A stretch of DNA of 34,477 nucleotides, from assembly GCA_018970175.1 (NCBI GenBank), contig JAGWWV010000022.1, positions 1 to 34,477 of the forward strand. The letters are read 5' to 3'. This DNA comes from Acidobacteriota bacterium (GTDB lineage: Bacteria > Actinomycetota > Acidimicrobiia > Acidimicrobiales > Ilumatobacteraceae). Positions 1-8,287 of the stretch are shown here, in pieces. Under the pieces are notes generated by a model. The model saw only the letters and a program-made list of their open reading frames with translations, was not told where the DNA came from and searched no databases. Position numbers and translations under genes: made by a program. Numbering within the stretch: the first letter of the stretch is position 1; the number at the start of each line of letters is the position of its first letter.

Positions 1-1
1 G

Positions 2-1690
2 TCCGGACCCCGCGGCACGTCGTATTTTCCCGATGCACGATTGAACGTCGTCGACACGCTGTTGCAGGTCCGCGAAGGAGACACCGCGCACGACGCGATC
101 ATCGAGGTCGACGAAACGGGGAACCGTCGCACAACGACCTGGGGCGACCTGCGACATGAGGTTGCCGTCGTTGCGGCCGCACTGCGCGACGACGGGGTCG
201 GCCCCGGCCACCGCGTGGCCGCGTGGATGCCGAACGTGCGCGAGACGGTTGTCTTCTTTCTTGCCGCAATGGAAGTTGGCGCGACCTTCACCTCCACCTC
301 GGCAGACTTCGGTGCGCACGGCGTCCTCGAGCGTTTCGGCCAGACCGCGCCCACCGTGTTGCTTGCTTCCAGCCATTACAGCTACGCGGGCAAGCGGATC
401 GACCTGACCGACACGCTCGCGCAGATTCGTGCCGAACTACCGGGCCTCGTTCGCACGGTCGTGGTCGGCGAATGCCCCGACGACGCCACTCCATGGGCCG
501 ACTACCGCGGCGTGGCCGCAGACGGTCCACGGCCGCGATTCGACTTCGACCATCCGGGGACGATTCTCTACACGTCGGGCACAACGGGAAAACCGAAGTG
601 CATCGTGCACCGTGCGGCAGGAGTCCTGCTCATGCACCTGAAAGAACAACAGCTGCACTGCGACGTGCGCCCCGGCGACCGTGTTTTTTACTTCACGACC
701 TGCGGTTGGATGATGTGGAACTGGTTGGTCTCGATGCTGGCATCGGGCGCAACAATCGTTCTGTACGACGGCAGCCCGACACATCCAAGGATCGACCATC
801 TGTGGGACCTCTGTGAAATCGAGCGTTTCACCCTGTTCGGTACCTCGGCCAAGTACATCGATGCGATGAAGAACAACGGCGTCGAGCCCCGCTCGGCGCG
901 CGACCTGTCCACGTTGCGCACCGTGTGTTCGACCGGGTCACCGCTGGCTCCCGACGGTTTCGGCTGGGTCCACCAACAACTCGGCGACGTTCATCTCGCG
1001 TCGATCTCGGGTGGCACCGACCTGTGCGGTTGTTTCGTCGGCGGGGACCCGACGAAACCCGTGCGACGCGGTGAAATCCAGGGGACGATGCTCGGCATGG
1101 ACGTTCGCGTCGTCGATGACGACGGACGTGCCATCGTCGATCGCGTCGGGGAACTCGTGTGTGCCAACTCTTTCCCTTCCGTACCGCTGGGCTTCTGGGG
1201 TGACGACGGTTCGCGGTTCGAGAACGCGTACTTCACCCGATTTCCGGGGCTGTGGACCCACGGAGATTTTGCAACCCAAACGTCGTCGGGTGGATTCGTG
1301 ATTCACGGTCGCTCCGATGCCACCCTGAACGTCGCGGGCGTGAGAATCGGCACCGCGGAGTTGTACGCCGTCGTTGAGGAAGACCCCGACGTGGTCGAAT
1401 GTCTCGCGGTCGGCCAGTCGTGGGAGAACGACACGCGCATCGTCCTCTTCGTGGTACCTGCCGTCGGCAAACAATTGAACGACGAGATCCGCACGCGTCT
1501 TCGCAGCCTCGTTCGATCCCGTTTGACGCCACGCCACGTGCCCGCACTCATCGTCGAGGTTCCCGAATTGCCGCGCACACGGTCGGGCAAACTGAGCGAA
1601 CTTGCCGTGGCCGACGTCGTGAACGGCCGCGCGGTGCGCAACACCGAGGCGCTCGCCAACCCCGACTGTCTCGTCAATTTCGTTCTCTAG
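2..1690 (+). CDS. aacS: Acetoacetyl-CoA synthetase, 5' end outside the window (partial)
   Basis: ATP-dependent ligase joining acetoacetate to CoA through an acyl-adenylate (ANL superfamily); cytoplasmic. The reading frame is open to the left edge, and the codons before the TTG at 41 encode YFPDARLN, which matches the conserved N-terminal region of AacS proteins. The TTG is therefore internal, and roughly the first 80-100 residues lie off the window. Visible features are the AMP-binding P-loop TSGTTGKPK at about nt 572-598, the hinge GRSDATLNVAGVRIGTAELY near nt 1309-1368, and the C-terminal LPRTRSGK with its catalytic (acetylatable) lysine. The tail KNTEALANP-like stretch (here RNTEALANPDCL) is diagnostic for AacS rather than acetyl-CoA synthetase. 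The stop lies 9 bases before the next gene, so it probably belongs to the same transcription unit. It would activate acetoacetate released by the downstream pathway or by ketone and leucine catabolism. Confidence 0.9.
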   Translation, partial: SGPRGTSYFPDARLNVVDTLLQVREGDTAHDAIIEVDETGNRRTTTWGDLRHEVAVVAAALRDDGVGPGHRVAAWMPNVRETVVFFLAAMEVGATFTSTSADFGAHGVLERFGQTAPTVLLASSHYSYAGKRIDLTDTLAQIRAELPGLVRTVVVGECPDDATPWADYRGVAADGPRPRFDFDHPGTILYTSGTTGKPKCIVHRAAGVLLMHLKEQQLHCDVRPGDRVFYFTTCGWMMWNWLVSMLASGATIVLYDGSPTHPRIDHLWDLCEIERFTLFGTSAKYIDAMKNNGVEPRSARDLSTLRTVCSTGSPLAPDGFGWVHQQLGDVHLASISGGTDLCGCFVGGDPTKPVRRGEIQGTMLGMDVRVVDDDGRAIVDRVGELVCANSFPSVPLGFWGDDGSRFENAYFTRFPGLWTHGDFATQTSSGGFVIHGRSDATLNVAGVRIGTAELYAVVEEDPDVVECLAVGQSWENDTRIVLFVVPAVGKQLNDEIRTRLRSLVRSRLTPRHVPALIVEVPELPRTRSGKLSELAVADVVNGRAVRNTEALANPDCLVNFVL

Positions 1691-1693
1691 ACT
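1688..1693 (+). promoter_or_regulatory. Candidate -10 hexamer (TAGACT) for leaderless start of the amidohydrolase
   Basis: The hexamer fits the actinobacterial TANNNT pattern. It ends 6 bases before the ATG at 1700, and no Shine-Dalgarno sequence lies between them. It overlaps the aacS stop codon. This is an inference from spacing only, and no convincing -35 was found. Confidence 0.3.
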
Positions 1694-1699
1694 GCCGAC

Positions 1700-3025
1700 A
1701 TGGCAGCCATCCTCCTGCGCGACGGGGACGTCATCGACGGCACGGGCGCCGCTCCCCAGCGCTCAACTTCGGTCCTCACCGACGGCGATCTCATCGTTGC
1801 TCTCGGTGCCGAGGCCGACTCACTAGCTGCGCAGCGCGCGGGCGACGTGAAGACCATCGACGTGACCGGGCTCACCGTGATGCCGGGCCTCATTGACGCC
1901 CACGTCCACGTGACACTCGGCGAACCCGCGAGCAACGACGAGTTGTTCAACAGACGCGAACCAATCTCGGCGGCGCTGCTTGCGGCGCACAACGCCCGAA
2001 AGATCCTCCGTGCGGGCGTCACCAGCTTTCTCGACGTCGACGGACTGTTCAACATCGGACCTGCACTTCGTGATGCAATCGAAGCGGGCATCACCGAAGG
2101 CCCGCGAATGAAGTCGGGAACCTACGCACTCATGACGGCGGTCGGTGGTACGGCGGGTCGCATGATTCCGAACGAGGGCACCGCCGGCTACGCCGAGGTC
2201 GTACGGAGCAAGGACGAAATGATCCGCGTCGTGCGTCGTCAGGTCAAAGACGGCGCCGACATCATCAAGATCCATGTCACGGGTCTCATTCCCGCCCGCA
2301 AGGGTGAAATACAGGTGTGGACGCGCGACGAGTTGAAAGTCGTCTGCGACACCGCGCACGACCTCGGAGTGCGGGTCACCGCCCACAGCCGCGGCGACCA
2401 AGCGACGCTCGATTGCGCACTCGCCGGAGTCGACATCATCTGGCACGCCTCGTACCTCGGTGAACGCGCGCTCGAAGCCATCGTCGAACACAAGGTCACG
2501 GTCGGTCCCGTCTTCACTTTCCTAGCCAACCTCGCCGAGTACGGCTCGAAAGCCGGTGCAACCGCCGGTGCGCAGGCCGTGTTCGCCGGCGAGATTGAGG
2601 AAACCGGTGCGCGTCTTCGTCGCGCGTACGACGCGGGCGTACCGCTTCTTTGCGGCTCCGAGAGCGGCTTTTCCATCACGCCCTACGGCAACTGGCACGC
2701 GCGCGAGATGGAAGTGTTCGTGAACCAGCTCGGACTCAGCCCGCTCGAGGCCATTGCCTGTGGTACGTCGACCAATGCCATCGCTCTCGACCAACAGGGC
2801 GAGATCGGTGTCATCACCCCGGGCGCCAAGGCCGACATCCTGGTTCTCGACGGCCATCCCGAGACCGACATCACCGTTCTCGGTGACAAATCCCGATTCC
2901 GCCACCTTCTCTCCCGCGGAAAAGAAGTGGATCTCACCCCGATTCCCGACCGAGCGCCCCTCCGCGGCGAGCGGGTCGAGGCATGGTCGGCCGTGCCCCT
3001 CACGTGGGAACTCGTTCACCCCTAA
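1700..3025 (+). CDS. Metal-dependent amidohydrolase (imidazolonepropionase/prolidase-like)
   Basis: A 441-residue TIM-barrel hydrolase of the amidohydrolase superfamily, predicted cytoplasmic with a binuclear metal centre. An N-terminal beta-sandwich segment (residues 1-60) precedes MPGLIDAHVH (His68, His70). Lys190 in ADIIKIHVTG is the likely carboxylated bridging lysine, and His229 (TAHS) and His249 (IWHAS) complete the ligands. The C-terminal block GVITPGAKADILVLDGHP is typical of the family. At the barrel-8 position, where an Asp normally sits in a GTD-type motif, the sequence reads CGSESGF, placing Glu321 there. The closest described groups hydrolyse cyclic amides, peptides or organophosphates, so the substrate cannot be assigned. 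It follows aacS by 9 bases and leads a run of dehydrogenase and P450 genes, suggesting ring or amide cleavage in one catabolic route. Confidence 0.85.
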   Translation: MAAILLRDGDVIDGTGAAPQRSTSVLTDGDLIVALGAEADSLAAQRAGDVKTIDVTGLTVMPGLIDAHVHVTLGEPASNDELFNRREPISAALLAAHNARKILRAGVTSFLDVDGLFNIGPALRDAIEAGITEGPRMKSGTYALMTAVGGTAGRMIPNEGTAGYAEVVRSKDEMIRVVRRQVKDGADIIKIHVTGLIPARKGEIQVWTRDELKVVCDTAHDLGVRVTAHSRGDQATLDCALAGVDIIWHASYLGERALEAIVEHKVTVGPVFTFLANLAEYGSKAGATAGAQAVFAGEIEETGARLRRAYDAGVPLLCGSESGFSITPYGNWHAREMEVFVNQLGLSPLEAIACGTSTNAIALDQQGEIGVITPGAKADILVLDGHPETDITVLGDKSRFRHLLSRGKEVDLTPIPDRAPLRGERVEAWSAVPLTWELVHP

Positions 3026-3070
3026 CATCGAGGGGCGCCGAGGTGGCGCGGAACGGGTGGGGCGAACAAA

Positions 3071-3817
3071 GTGAAGACCGCGATCGTAACGGGAGCCGCC
3101 GGAGGCATCGGTAGCTCGATCTGCCGCAGGCTTGAACTCGAGGGTTACCGCGTCGTGCGCATCGACGTTGCCGGGCCCGACATCGACCTGGCGCTCGACA
3201 TCACCGACGCGTTCGCGGTCGACACGGCAATTGCAGCCCTCGACGACGCACCATCCGTCGTGGTGAACAACGCCGGCATCGTCCGCTTCGGACCACTCCT
3301 CACCATGTCGCACGCCGACTTTTGCTCGGTGGTCGACGTCAACCTCATCGGTACTTTCAATGTTGCCCGTGCCGCGGCCGTGCGGATGATCGCCGACGGT
3401 GTCGCCGGGACGATCATCAACATCACTTCGATGAACGGTGTCGCTCCCGGACCGAACGGCGGGTCGTACGGAGCCACGAAGTCGGCCGTGGCTCTCCTCA
3501 CCCAACAGATGGCAATTGAATGGGGTGCACAGGGCATCCGCGTGAATGCGATCGCCCCGGGACTCATCAACGCCGGCATGGGCGCCCCGATCTACGCCGA
3601 CCCCCAGGCCCGCGCGGCCCGCGAAGGCGCCGTGCCCCTCGGCCGACTCGGGTCGGGAGACGACATCGCCAACGTCGTCGCGTTTCTGTGTTCACCCGAC
3701 GCGTCGTACATCACGGGACAGAATCTGCTCGTCGACGGCGGTGTCACCATGTCGGTGATCAGTCGTCTGCCGCGCCCGCAGTCCGTCGATTCCGTCGGCA
3801 CCGGGAACACGCGCTGA
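3071..3817 (+). CDS. Short-chain dehydrogenase/reductase (SDR) 1
   Basis: A 248-residue classical SDR, an NAD(P)-dependent oxidoreductase acting on an alcohol/ketone pair. It shows the Rossmann glycine motif TGAAGGIG (7-14), NNAG (66-69) and the catalytic Ser120/Tyr133/Lys137. The C-terminal segment YITGQNLLVDGG is common in FabG-like SDRs. Asp34 after the second strand (VVRID) suggests NAD rather than NADP, by family rule. The start is a GTG, 45 bases after the amidohydrolase stop. That gap contains a weak GC hairpin (GCGCC/GGCGC) without a T-tract. The stop shares one base with the start of the next SDR gene (TGATG), implying translational coupling. The substrate is unknown; context suggests oxidation of an alcohol made by one of the P450s. 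Confidence 0.87.
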   Translation: MKTAIVTGAAGGIGSSICRRLELEGYRVVRIDVAGPDIDLALDITDAFAVDTAIAALDDAPSVVVNNAGIVRFGPLLTMSHADFCSVVDVNLIGTFNVARAAAVRMIADGVAGTIINITSMNGVAPGPNGGSYGATKSAVALLTQQMAIEWGAQGIRVNAIAPGLINAGMGAPIYADPQARAAREGAVPLGRLGSGDDIANVVAFLCSPDASYITGQNLLVDGGVTMSVISRLPRPQSVDSVGTGNTR

Positions 3818-4593
3818 TGCGTTCGATGAACCGTCTCTCCGTGGTCGTCACCGGCGGCGGGTCAGGCATCGGCGAGGGCGTTGCGCGGCGCTTCGTGAAC
3901 GGTGGAGCACGTGTCACCATCTGCGGCCGTCGCGAAGAGAAATTGCGTGCCGTCGCCGACGACTTGGGCCCGGCATGCGCCTGGCTCGTCGCCGACGTCA
4001 CCTCGGCAACCGATCGCGCGACGATTATCGACACCGCGGTACGTCATGGCGGGGCAATCGACGTCCTTGTTTCGAACGCCGGCAACATGTGGCGCAAACC
4101 CATCGAAGAATGGACCGACGAAGGACTCGCCGGGATACTCGCCACCAACGTGACCGGCGGAATGATGCTGACGCAGGCTGCCCTCCCACATCTCGTCGCT
4201 TCGCGAGGAGCGGTGATCTTCGTCGGCAGCATCTACACGAAACGCGCCTACCCCGGGGCCGCTCCGTATGCGATCAGCAAGGGAGCAATCGAAACGCTGA
4301 CCCGTGTGCTCGCTGCCGAGCTCGGCCCGCGCGGTGTCCGCGTGAACGCCGTGCGACCGGGTGCGGTGCCGACCGAAATCAACGAACGATCCGGGGACTT
4401 CACCCACGACGAGGCGATGGCGCGGCTCGAATCGATGGCAACGCACCACGCTCTCGGCAGAATCGGAACGACGGAAGAAATCGCCGAGTGTGTCGAATAC
4501 CTTTCTCTCGCCGATTGGACCACCGGCGCCGTTGTCAGCGTCGACGGCGGACTGAGCCTCGGCATCATCACCGAACAACCGAAGGAGAACTGA
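3817..4593 (+). CDS. Short-chain dehydrogenase/reductase (SDR) 2
   Basis: A 258-residue classical SDR with TGGGSGIG (12-19), SNAG (86-89) and the triad Ser138/Tyr151/Lys155. The C-terminus TTGAVVSVDGGLSLG is typical. The frame stays open far upstream, but homology begins at the ATG at 3817, which overlaps the preceding stop as TGATG; a second in-frame ATG lies at 3826. After strand 2 the motif CGRREEKL has Arg residues that usually favour NADP(H). The two SDRs may therefore differ in cofactor, one oxidative and one reductive, although this is only a rule-of-thumb reading. The two SDRs differ clearly in sequence and are not a recent duplication. The stop overlaps the following P450 start by one base, and GAAGGAG just before it serves as that gene's ribosome site. 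Confidence 0.87.
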   Translation: MRSMNRLSVVVTGGGSGIGEGVARRFVNGGARVTICGRREEKLRAVADDLGPACAWLVADVTSATDRATIIDTAVRHGGAIDVLVSNAGNMWRKPIEEWTDEGLAGILATNVTGGMMLTQAALPHLVASRGAVIFVGSIYTKRAYPGAAPYAISKGAIETLTRVLAAELGPRGVRVNAVRPGAVPTEINERSGDFTHDEAMARLESMATHHALGRIGTTEEIAECVEYLSLADWTTGAVVSVDGGLSLGIITEQPKEN

Positions 4594-5813
4594 TGCAGAC
4601 CTTCACCGTCAACACCTACGAAGACGCGCGCGACGTCTACCGCCAGAAGGATCTTCGCCAGGCTCTCTACGACGCGGGCGAAATCGTCATGGGTGGGGTG
4701 CTCGTCAACCTCCACGGAGACGAACACCGCTCACGACGCCGGCTCGAGAACCGACTGTTTCGCCGCGAGACACTCGTGCGCTACGAACGCGACTACTTCC
4801 CGCGCATCATCGATGACACGCTCGCACCCCACGTCAGACACGGCTCCGTCGAACTCGTTCATCTCTCGCATCAGCTGATGATGAATCTCGCGGCGCTGAA
4901 CGCCGGCGTCGACCGTCCCCTCGGAACGCCCGAGGAAACCAACAGGCTGTACTCGTACATGATGAAGTTCATTGAGGGAGCGACCCTCGCCCACACACTT
5001 CGTGATCCGAACGAAGTGAAGGCGGAGGTCAGCGATTCGATGGGTCGTTTCGAGGCGGAATTTCTCGCGCCATCGATCTCCCGGCGCCAACAGCTCATCG
5101 GTCGGTGGCGTGCGGGTGAGATCGGAGAGGATGCACTCCCCCTCGACATTCTCACGGTGCTGCTCCGCAACGAGGACTCGCTGCACATTGACCAACAGAC
5201 GATGGTTCGGGAGATCGCCTTCTTCCTCCTTGCCGGAGCCCACACGTCGGCAACCGCGTTCGTGCGCACGATCGACAACCTCTTTGCCTGGCTCGACATG
5301 CACCCCGAAGATGCCGAGCTCGTTCGCACGAACCGCGAATTCGTGCAGCACGCCGTCTACGAGACGATCCGCCTCAACCCGTCGAGTCCAACCGGCATGC
5401 GGCGCGCACTGGCCGAGGTGACCTTGCGCAACGGCACCGTCGTTCCCGTCGGGTCGACCGTCGTCATCGACCTCATGTCGGTGAACCGGGACTCGTCGGT
5501 GTTCGGAGCCGACGCAGCCGAGTTCAACCCCCACCGCGGCGAACAGGGACCGGGTGTCAGCCGCTGGGGTCTTTCTTTCGGGTCGGGAATGCACGCGTGC
5601 ATCGGACAAGAGCTTGCCGCCGGGCTGAACGAGCGATCCGAAGAGACGGCCGACTACGAATACGGCTTGTCCACGGTGGCCGTGCAGGCGATGTTCGACC
5701 GCGGCCTGAAACCCGATCCGAATCGACCCGCACAAATCGACACCGCGACGAGTCGGCCCTACTGGTCGTCGTACCACGTTCTGTTCGATCCCCCCGCAGG
5801 GATGCGTGGCTGA
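4593..5813 (+). CDS. Cytochrome P450 with compact N-terminus (tandem copy 1)
   Basis: A soluble bacterial P450-type heme protein of 406 residues. The heme loop is FGSGMHACIG (329-338) with Cys336 as thiolate ligand, and the K-helix ExxR is Glu257-Arg260. The helix-C motif HGDEHRSRRR occurs already at 41-50, whereas canonical bacterial P450s have it near residue 85-110. The protein thus lacks much of the usual N-terminal beta domain, and the in-frame ATG at 4593 (TGATG overlap, strong GAAGGAG upstream) gives no room for more. The I-helix reads AGAHTSA (214-220), with His217 in place of the usual Asp/Glu of the acid-alcohol pair. The C-terminus ends in a conserved RPYWSSYHVLFDP shared with the next gene. 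The reaction is unknown. The ferredoxin at 8057-8287 is a plausible electron donor. Confidence 0.88.
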   Translation: MQTFTVNTYEDARDVYRQKDLRQALYDAGEIVMGGVLVNLHGDEHRSRRRLENRLFRRETLVRYERDYFPRIIDDTLAPHVRHGSVELVHLSHQLMMNLAALNAGVDRPLGTPEETNRLYSYMMKFIEGATLAHTLRDPNEVKAEVSDSMGRFEAEFLAPSISRRQQLIGRWRAGEIGEDALPLDILTVLLRNEDSLHIDQQTMVREIAFFLLAGAHTSATAFVRTIDNLFAWLDMHPEDAELVRTNREFVQHAVYETIRLNPSSPTGMRRALAEVTLRNGTVVPVGSTVVIDLMSVNRDSSVFGADAAEFNPHRGEQGPGVSRWGLSFGSGMHACIGQELAAGLNERSEETADYEYGLSTVAVQAMFDRGLKPDPNRPAQIDTATSRPYWSSYHVLFDPPAGMRG

Positions 5814-7047
5814 GACATTGCGCCTCGAGTCGTGGGCCACGGCCCGCGAGGCGCTGCGTCACCGTGATCTCCGCCAAGGGCTCTACGACGAAGGCCGGGC
5901 GCTCATGGACGGCGTCATCGTCAACCTTCACGGTGCGTCGCACACCGAACGCCGTCGGCTCGAGAACCGATTGTTTCGACGTGACACCTTCGCCTACTGG
6001 GAACGCGAACTGATTCCGACGCTCCTCGAAGAATCCCTCGCGACGCATTCTCTCCCACAAGGCCGCCGCGACGTTTCGGACGTCGACATCGTTCCCGTCG
6101 TGCGTCACGCCATGTTGCGACTCGCGGCTTCGGTTGCGGGTCTCGACATCGGCTCCGACACGGCCGACTTTCTCAGACTCGCCGGGTTGATGGCACGGCT
6201 CGCGGCGGCATCAACGGTCGTCCACGCAACGGGTGACAAGACTGCGATCGTCTCCAACGGCCTCGCCGCTCTCGATGAAGTTCGATCGACGTATCTCGCA
6301 CCTTCGTGGGCCCGGCGCGAGGCGCTGATCAGCGACGTCCGCAGCGGTCGTCGCCCGGAGAACGACCTTCCCCGCGACATCCTCACCGTGCTTCTTGCGG
6401 CCCGCGAGGAGCACGGTCTGCCGACCGACGTGATCGAACGCGAGGTTGCGTACTTCCCGTGGGTCGGCTCGCACTCGACATCGATTGCGCTCGTCCATGC
6501 CCTCCACCACTGTTTCGACCACGACGAAGAACAACCGGGGACGCTGCGAACCCTTGTCGACGAACCCGACACTCTTCAACGCTTCGTCCACGAATCGTTG
6601 CGACTCCACCCGGCCAGCCCCCAAGCGGTTCGACGTGCGGTCGCCGACGGACAGCTGCCGACCGGCCACCGGTTCGCGGCCGGTGACAGCGTCGTCATCG
6701 ACATGGTTGCCGCCAACAGGGACGCGTCCGTTTTTGGAGACGATGCCGATGCGTTCAACCCGTCACGCACCTTCGCCGACGGCGTGACGCCGTGGGGTCT
6801 CACCTTCGGGTCGGGCTTCCATGCATGTCTCGGCCAGGAACTCGCCGGTGGCCTGCCGCCCGGTCAATCCGATGGCGACCGTCTGCTCGGTGCAATCACC
6901 GTGATGATCTCGAAACTCCTCGACGCAGGTGCGCGGCGCTCGTCGTTGCATCCACCGGTCCGCGACGAACGCACGACGCGGCCAACCTGGCGCACGTACC
7001 ACGTCGTGTTTGACCCGCAATTCGACCAGCAAGGGGAACCCCGATGA
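5806..7047 (+). CDS. Cytochrome P450 with compact N-terminus (tandem copy 2)
   Basis: A 413-residue paralogue of the preceding P450. The two share DLRQxLYDxG, VNLHGxxHxxRRRLENRLFRR, the heme loop and the C-terminal RPTWRTYHVVFDP. The heme ligand is Cys341 in FGSGFHACLG, and ExxR is Glu263-Arg266. The I-helix reads VGSHSTS (220-226), so the acid position is again His (His223) and the following Thr is Ser. The start is the GTG at 5806, 8 bases inside the preceding gene; no better in-frame start fits. The stop overlaps the next gene as ATGA. Two divergent copies kept in one operon suggest either different steps or substrates, or a heterodimer, although P450 heterodimers would be unusual. Like copy 1, it begins only about 40 residues before helix C. 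Confidence 0.87.
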   Translation: MAETLRLESWATAREALRHRDLRQGLYDEGRALMDGVIVNLHGASHTERRRLENRLFRRDTFAYWERELIPTLLEESLATHSLPQGRRDVSDVDIVPVVRHAMLRLAASVAGLDIGSDTADFLRLAGLMARLAAASTVVHATGDKTAIVSNGLAALDEVRSTYLAPSWARREALISDVRSGRRPENDLPRDILTVLLAAREEHGLPTDVIEREVAYFPWVGSHSTSIALVHALHHCFDHDEEQPGTLRTLVDEPDTLQRFVHESLRLHPASPQAVRRAVADGQLPTGHRFAAGDSVVIDMVAANRDASVFGDDADAFNPSRTFADGVTPWGLTFGSGFHACLGQELAGGLPPGQSDGDRLLGAITVMISKLLDAGARRSSLHPPVRDERTTRPTWRTYHVVFDPQFDQQGEPR

Positions 7048-8060
7048 GCCACGCATTCGACGTCGTTGACGTTCATGCACACATTCTCCTGCCCGGTGTG
7101 ATGGGTACCTGCGGACATGCGGGGCCCGAAATGGGTGTGCGGGCCGACGGCACGCAGTTCTTTCGCGCCGGCGACTACGTACTCGAGAACGTGAAGTTCG
7201 TCGACAGTCCGTTCTCCGATGCAAAGAAACGCGTCGAACACATGGACCAACTGGGCATCCACCAGCAGTTGGTGTCGCCCAACCCGATCACGTTCTTCTA
7301 CCACCAGCCCGCAGCCGAGGCGATCCGCTTCAACCAACGCACGAACGACGAAATCGCCGAGATCTGTCGGCACCATCCGAGACTCGTCGGAGCAGCGGGC
7401 CTGCCGATGCAGGACCCCGATGCCGCATGCGCCGAGCTGCGCCGCGCCGTCACGGAGTTGGGTCTGAAGAGCTCGTACATCGGATCCGATGTGAACGGCG
7501 TCCCACTCTCCGACCCACGGTGGAACGAACTCTGGGCCGAGCACGAGGCCCTCGGTGTACCGCTCGTCGTTCACCCCGAACCCCGCACGGTCTCACGGGG
7601 ACCCGACCCGATCTTTGGCCCGTGGGACATGGACATCATCCTCGGGTTCGCAATCGACGAAGCGCTCGCCGTTGCCCACCTTCTCTTCGGCGGTGTCCTC
7701 GATCGCCACCCCGGCCTGCACGTGCACATCGCCCACGGTGGCGGATTCGCTCCGTTTCAAAAGGGCCGGCTCGAGGCCGCCCTCGAACGGCGTCCGTGGG
7801 GCAAGGGCCTCTTGCAACGCAGTTTCGACGACCAGTGGGCGCAGTTCTCGTTCGACACCGCGGTTCACCGCACCGACGCGCTCGACTTTCTCGTGCGCAC
7901 GGAAGGCGCCGACAAGGTGCTCCTCGGCAGCAATTTCGCGGGGTGGGACCTCGAGGAGAAATACCTCGAGAAGATCACCTCACTCGGCCTCTCTCAGGCC
8001 GACACCGCCAAGATCCTCGGGGGCAACGCCCGACGGATCTTCGCCATCGATTCCGTTTAG
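7044..8060 (+). CDS. Amidohydrolase 2 / ACMSD-family protein
   Basis: A 338-residue TIM-barrel enzyme of the group containing aminocarboxymuconate-semialdehyde decarboxylase, 5-carboxyvanillate and gamma-resorcylate decarboxylases, and related C-C or C-O hydrolases. Metal ligands visible are His11 and His13 (DVHAHI), His177 (LVVHPEP) and His231 (IAHGGG). At the last catalytic position, where the family usually has Asp in a GSD/GTD motif, this protein has Asn297 (LLGSNFAGWD). That predicts altered chemistry or a different residue taking the role. Family reactions are non-oxidative decarboxylation or ring-fission hydrolysis. With the P450s and SDRs upstream, it could remove a carboxyl group or cleave a diketone late in the route. 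It starts with an ATGA overlap and ends in a stop that overlaps the convergent ferredoxin gene. Confidence 0.83.
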   Translation: MSHAFDVVDVHAHILLPGVMGTCGHAGPEMGVRADGTQFFRAGDYVLENVKFVDSPFSDAKKRVEHMDQLGIHQQLVSPNPITFFYHQPAAEAIRFNQRTNDEIAEICRHHPRLVGAAGLPMQDPDAACAELRRAVTELGLKSSYIGSDVNGVPLSDPRWNELWAEHEALGVPLVVHPEPRTVSRGPDPIFGPWDMDIILGFAIDEALAVAHLLFGGVLDRHPGLHVHIAHGGGFAPFQKGRLEAALERRPWGKGLLQRSFDDQWAQFSFDTAVHRTDALDFLVRTEGADKVLLGSNFAGWDLEEKYLEKITSLGLSQADTAKILGGNARRIFAIDSV

Positions 8061-8287
8061 TGCAATTGCAGCGGCACGCCGTCGGTGCCGTAGACGATGA
8101 TCGCCTCGCCCGGACAGTCACGTGCGATGCGCAGCAACTTCGTTTCGGCAAGGTCGGTCACTGCGGCGCCGACGGTGGCGAGTTCATTTTCGTCGAAGAC
8201 GAATGCGCCGGGTGCGTCACCTACGCAACGTCCCGAACTGATGCACGTCTCACGGTTGATCTCGACGCGATAGCCGTGTCCCGTCAC
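8057..8287 (-). CDS. Single-cluster 3Fe-4S ferredoxin (P450-type redox partner)
   Basis: A 76-residue acidic ferredoxin. Cysteines are Cys15, Cys21 and Cys58 (the last in RDCPGEAI). The missing cysteine of the 4Fe-4S pattern (CISSGRC instead of CxxCxxC) marks the 3Fe-4S subtype, which in actinobacteria commonly passes electrons to cytochromes P450. The start GTG overlaps the coxM stop by four bases (GTGA), so it is the last gene of the molybdenum-hydroxylase operon. Its TAA overlaps the TAG of the convergent amidohydrolase. Two roles are possible: donor to the tandem P450s on the other strand, or acceptor for the Mo-hydroxylase. The P450 role is more in keeping with the family. No ferredoxin reductase gene is visible in the window. 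Confidence 0.88.
   Translation of the reverse strand: MTGHGYRVEINRETCISSGRCVGDAPGAFVFDENELATVGAAVTDLAETKLLRIARDCPGEAIIVYGTDGVPLQLH

Noticed and set aside
41-43. TTG as the true start of the acetoacetyl-CoA synthetase gene
   Set aside because: The frame is open to the window edge and the residues before the TTG match the conserved AacS N-terminal region, so the gene is cut by the window.
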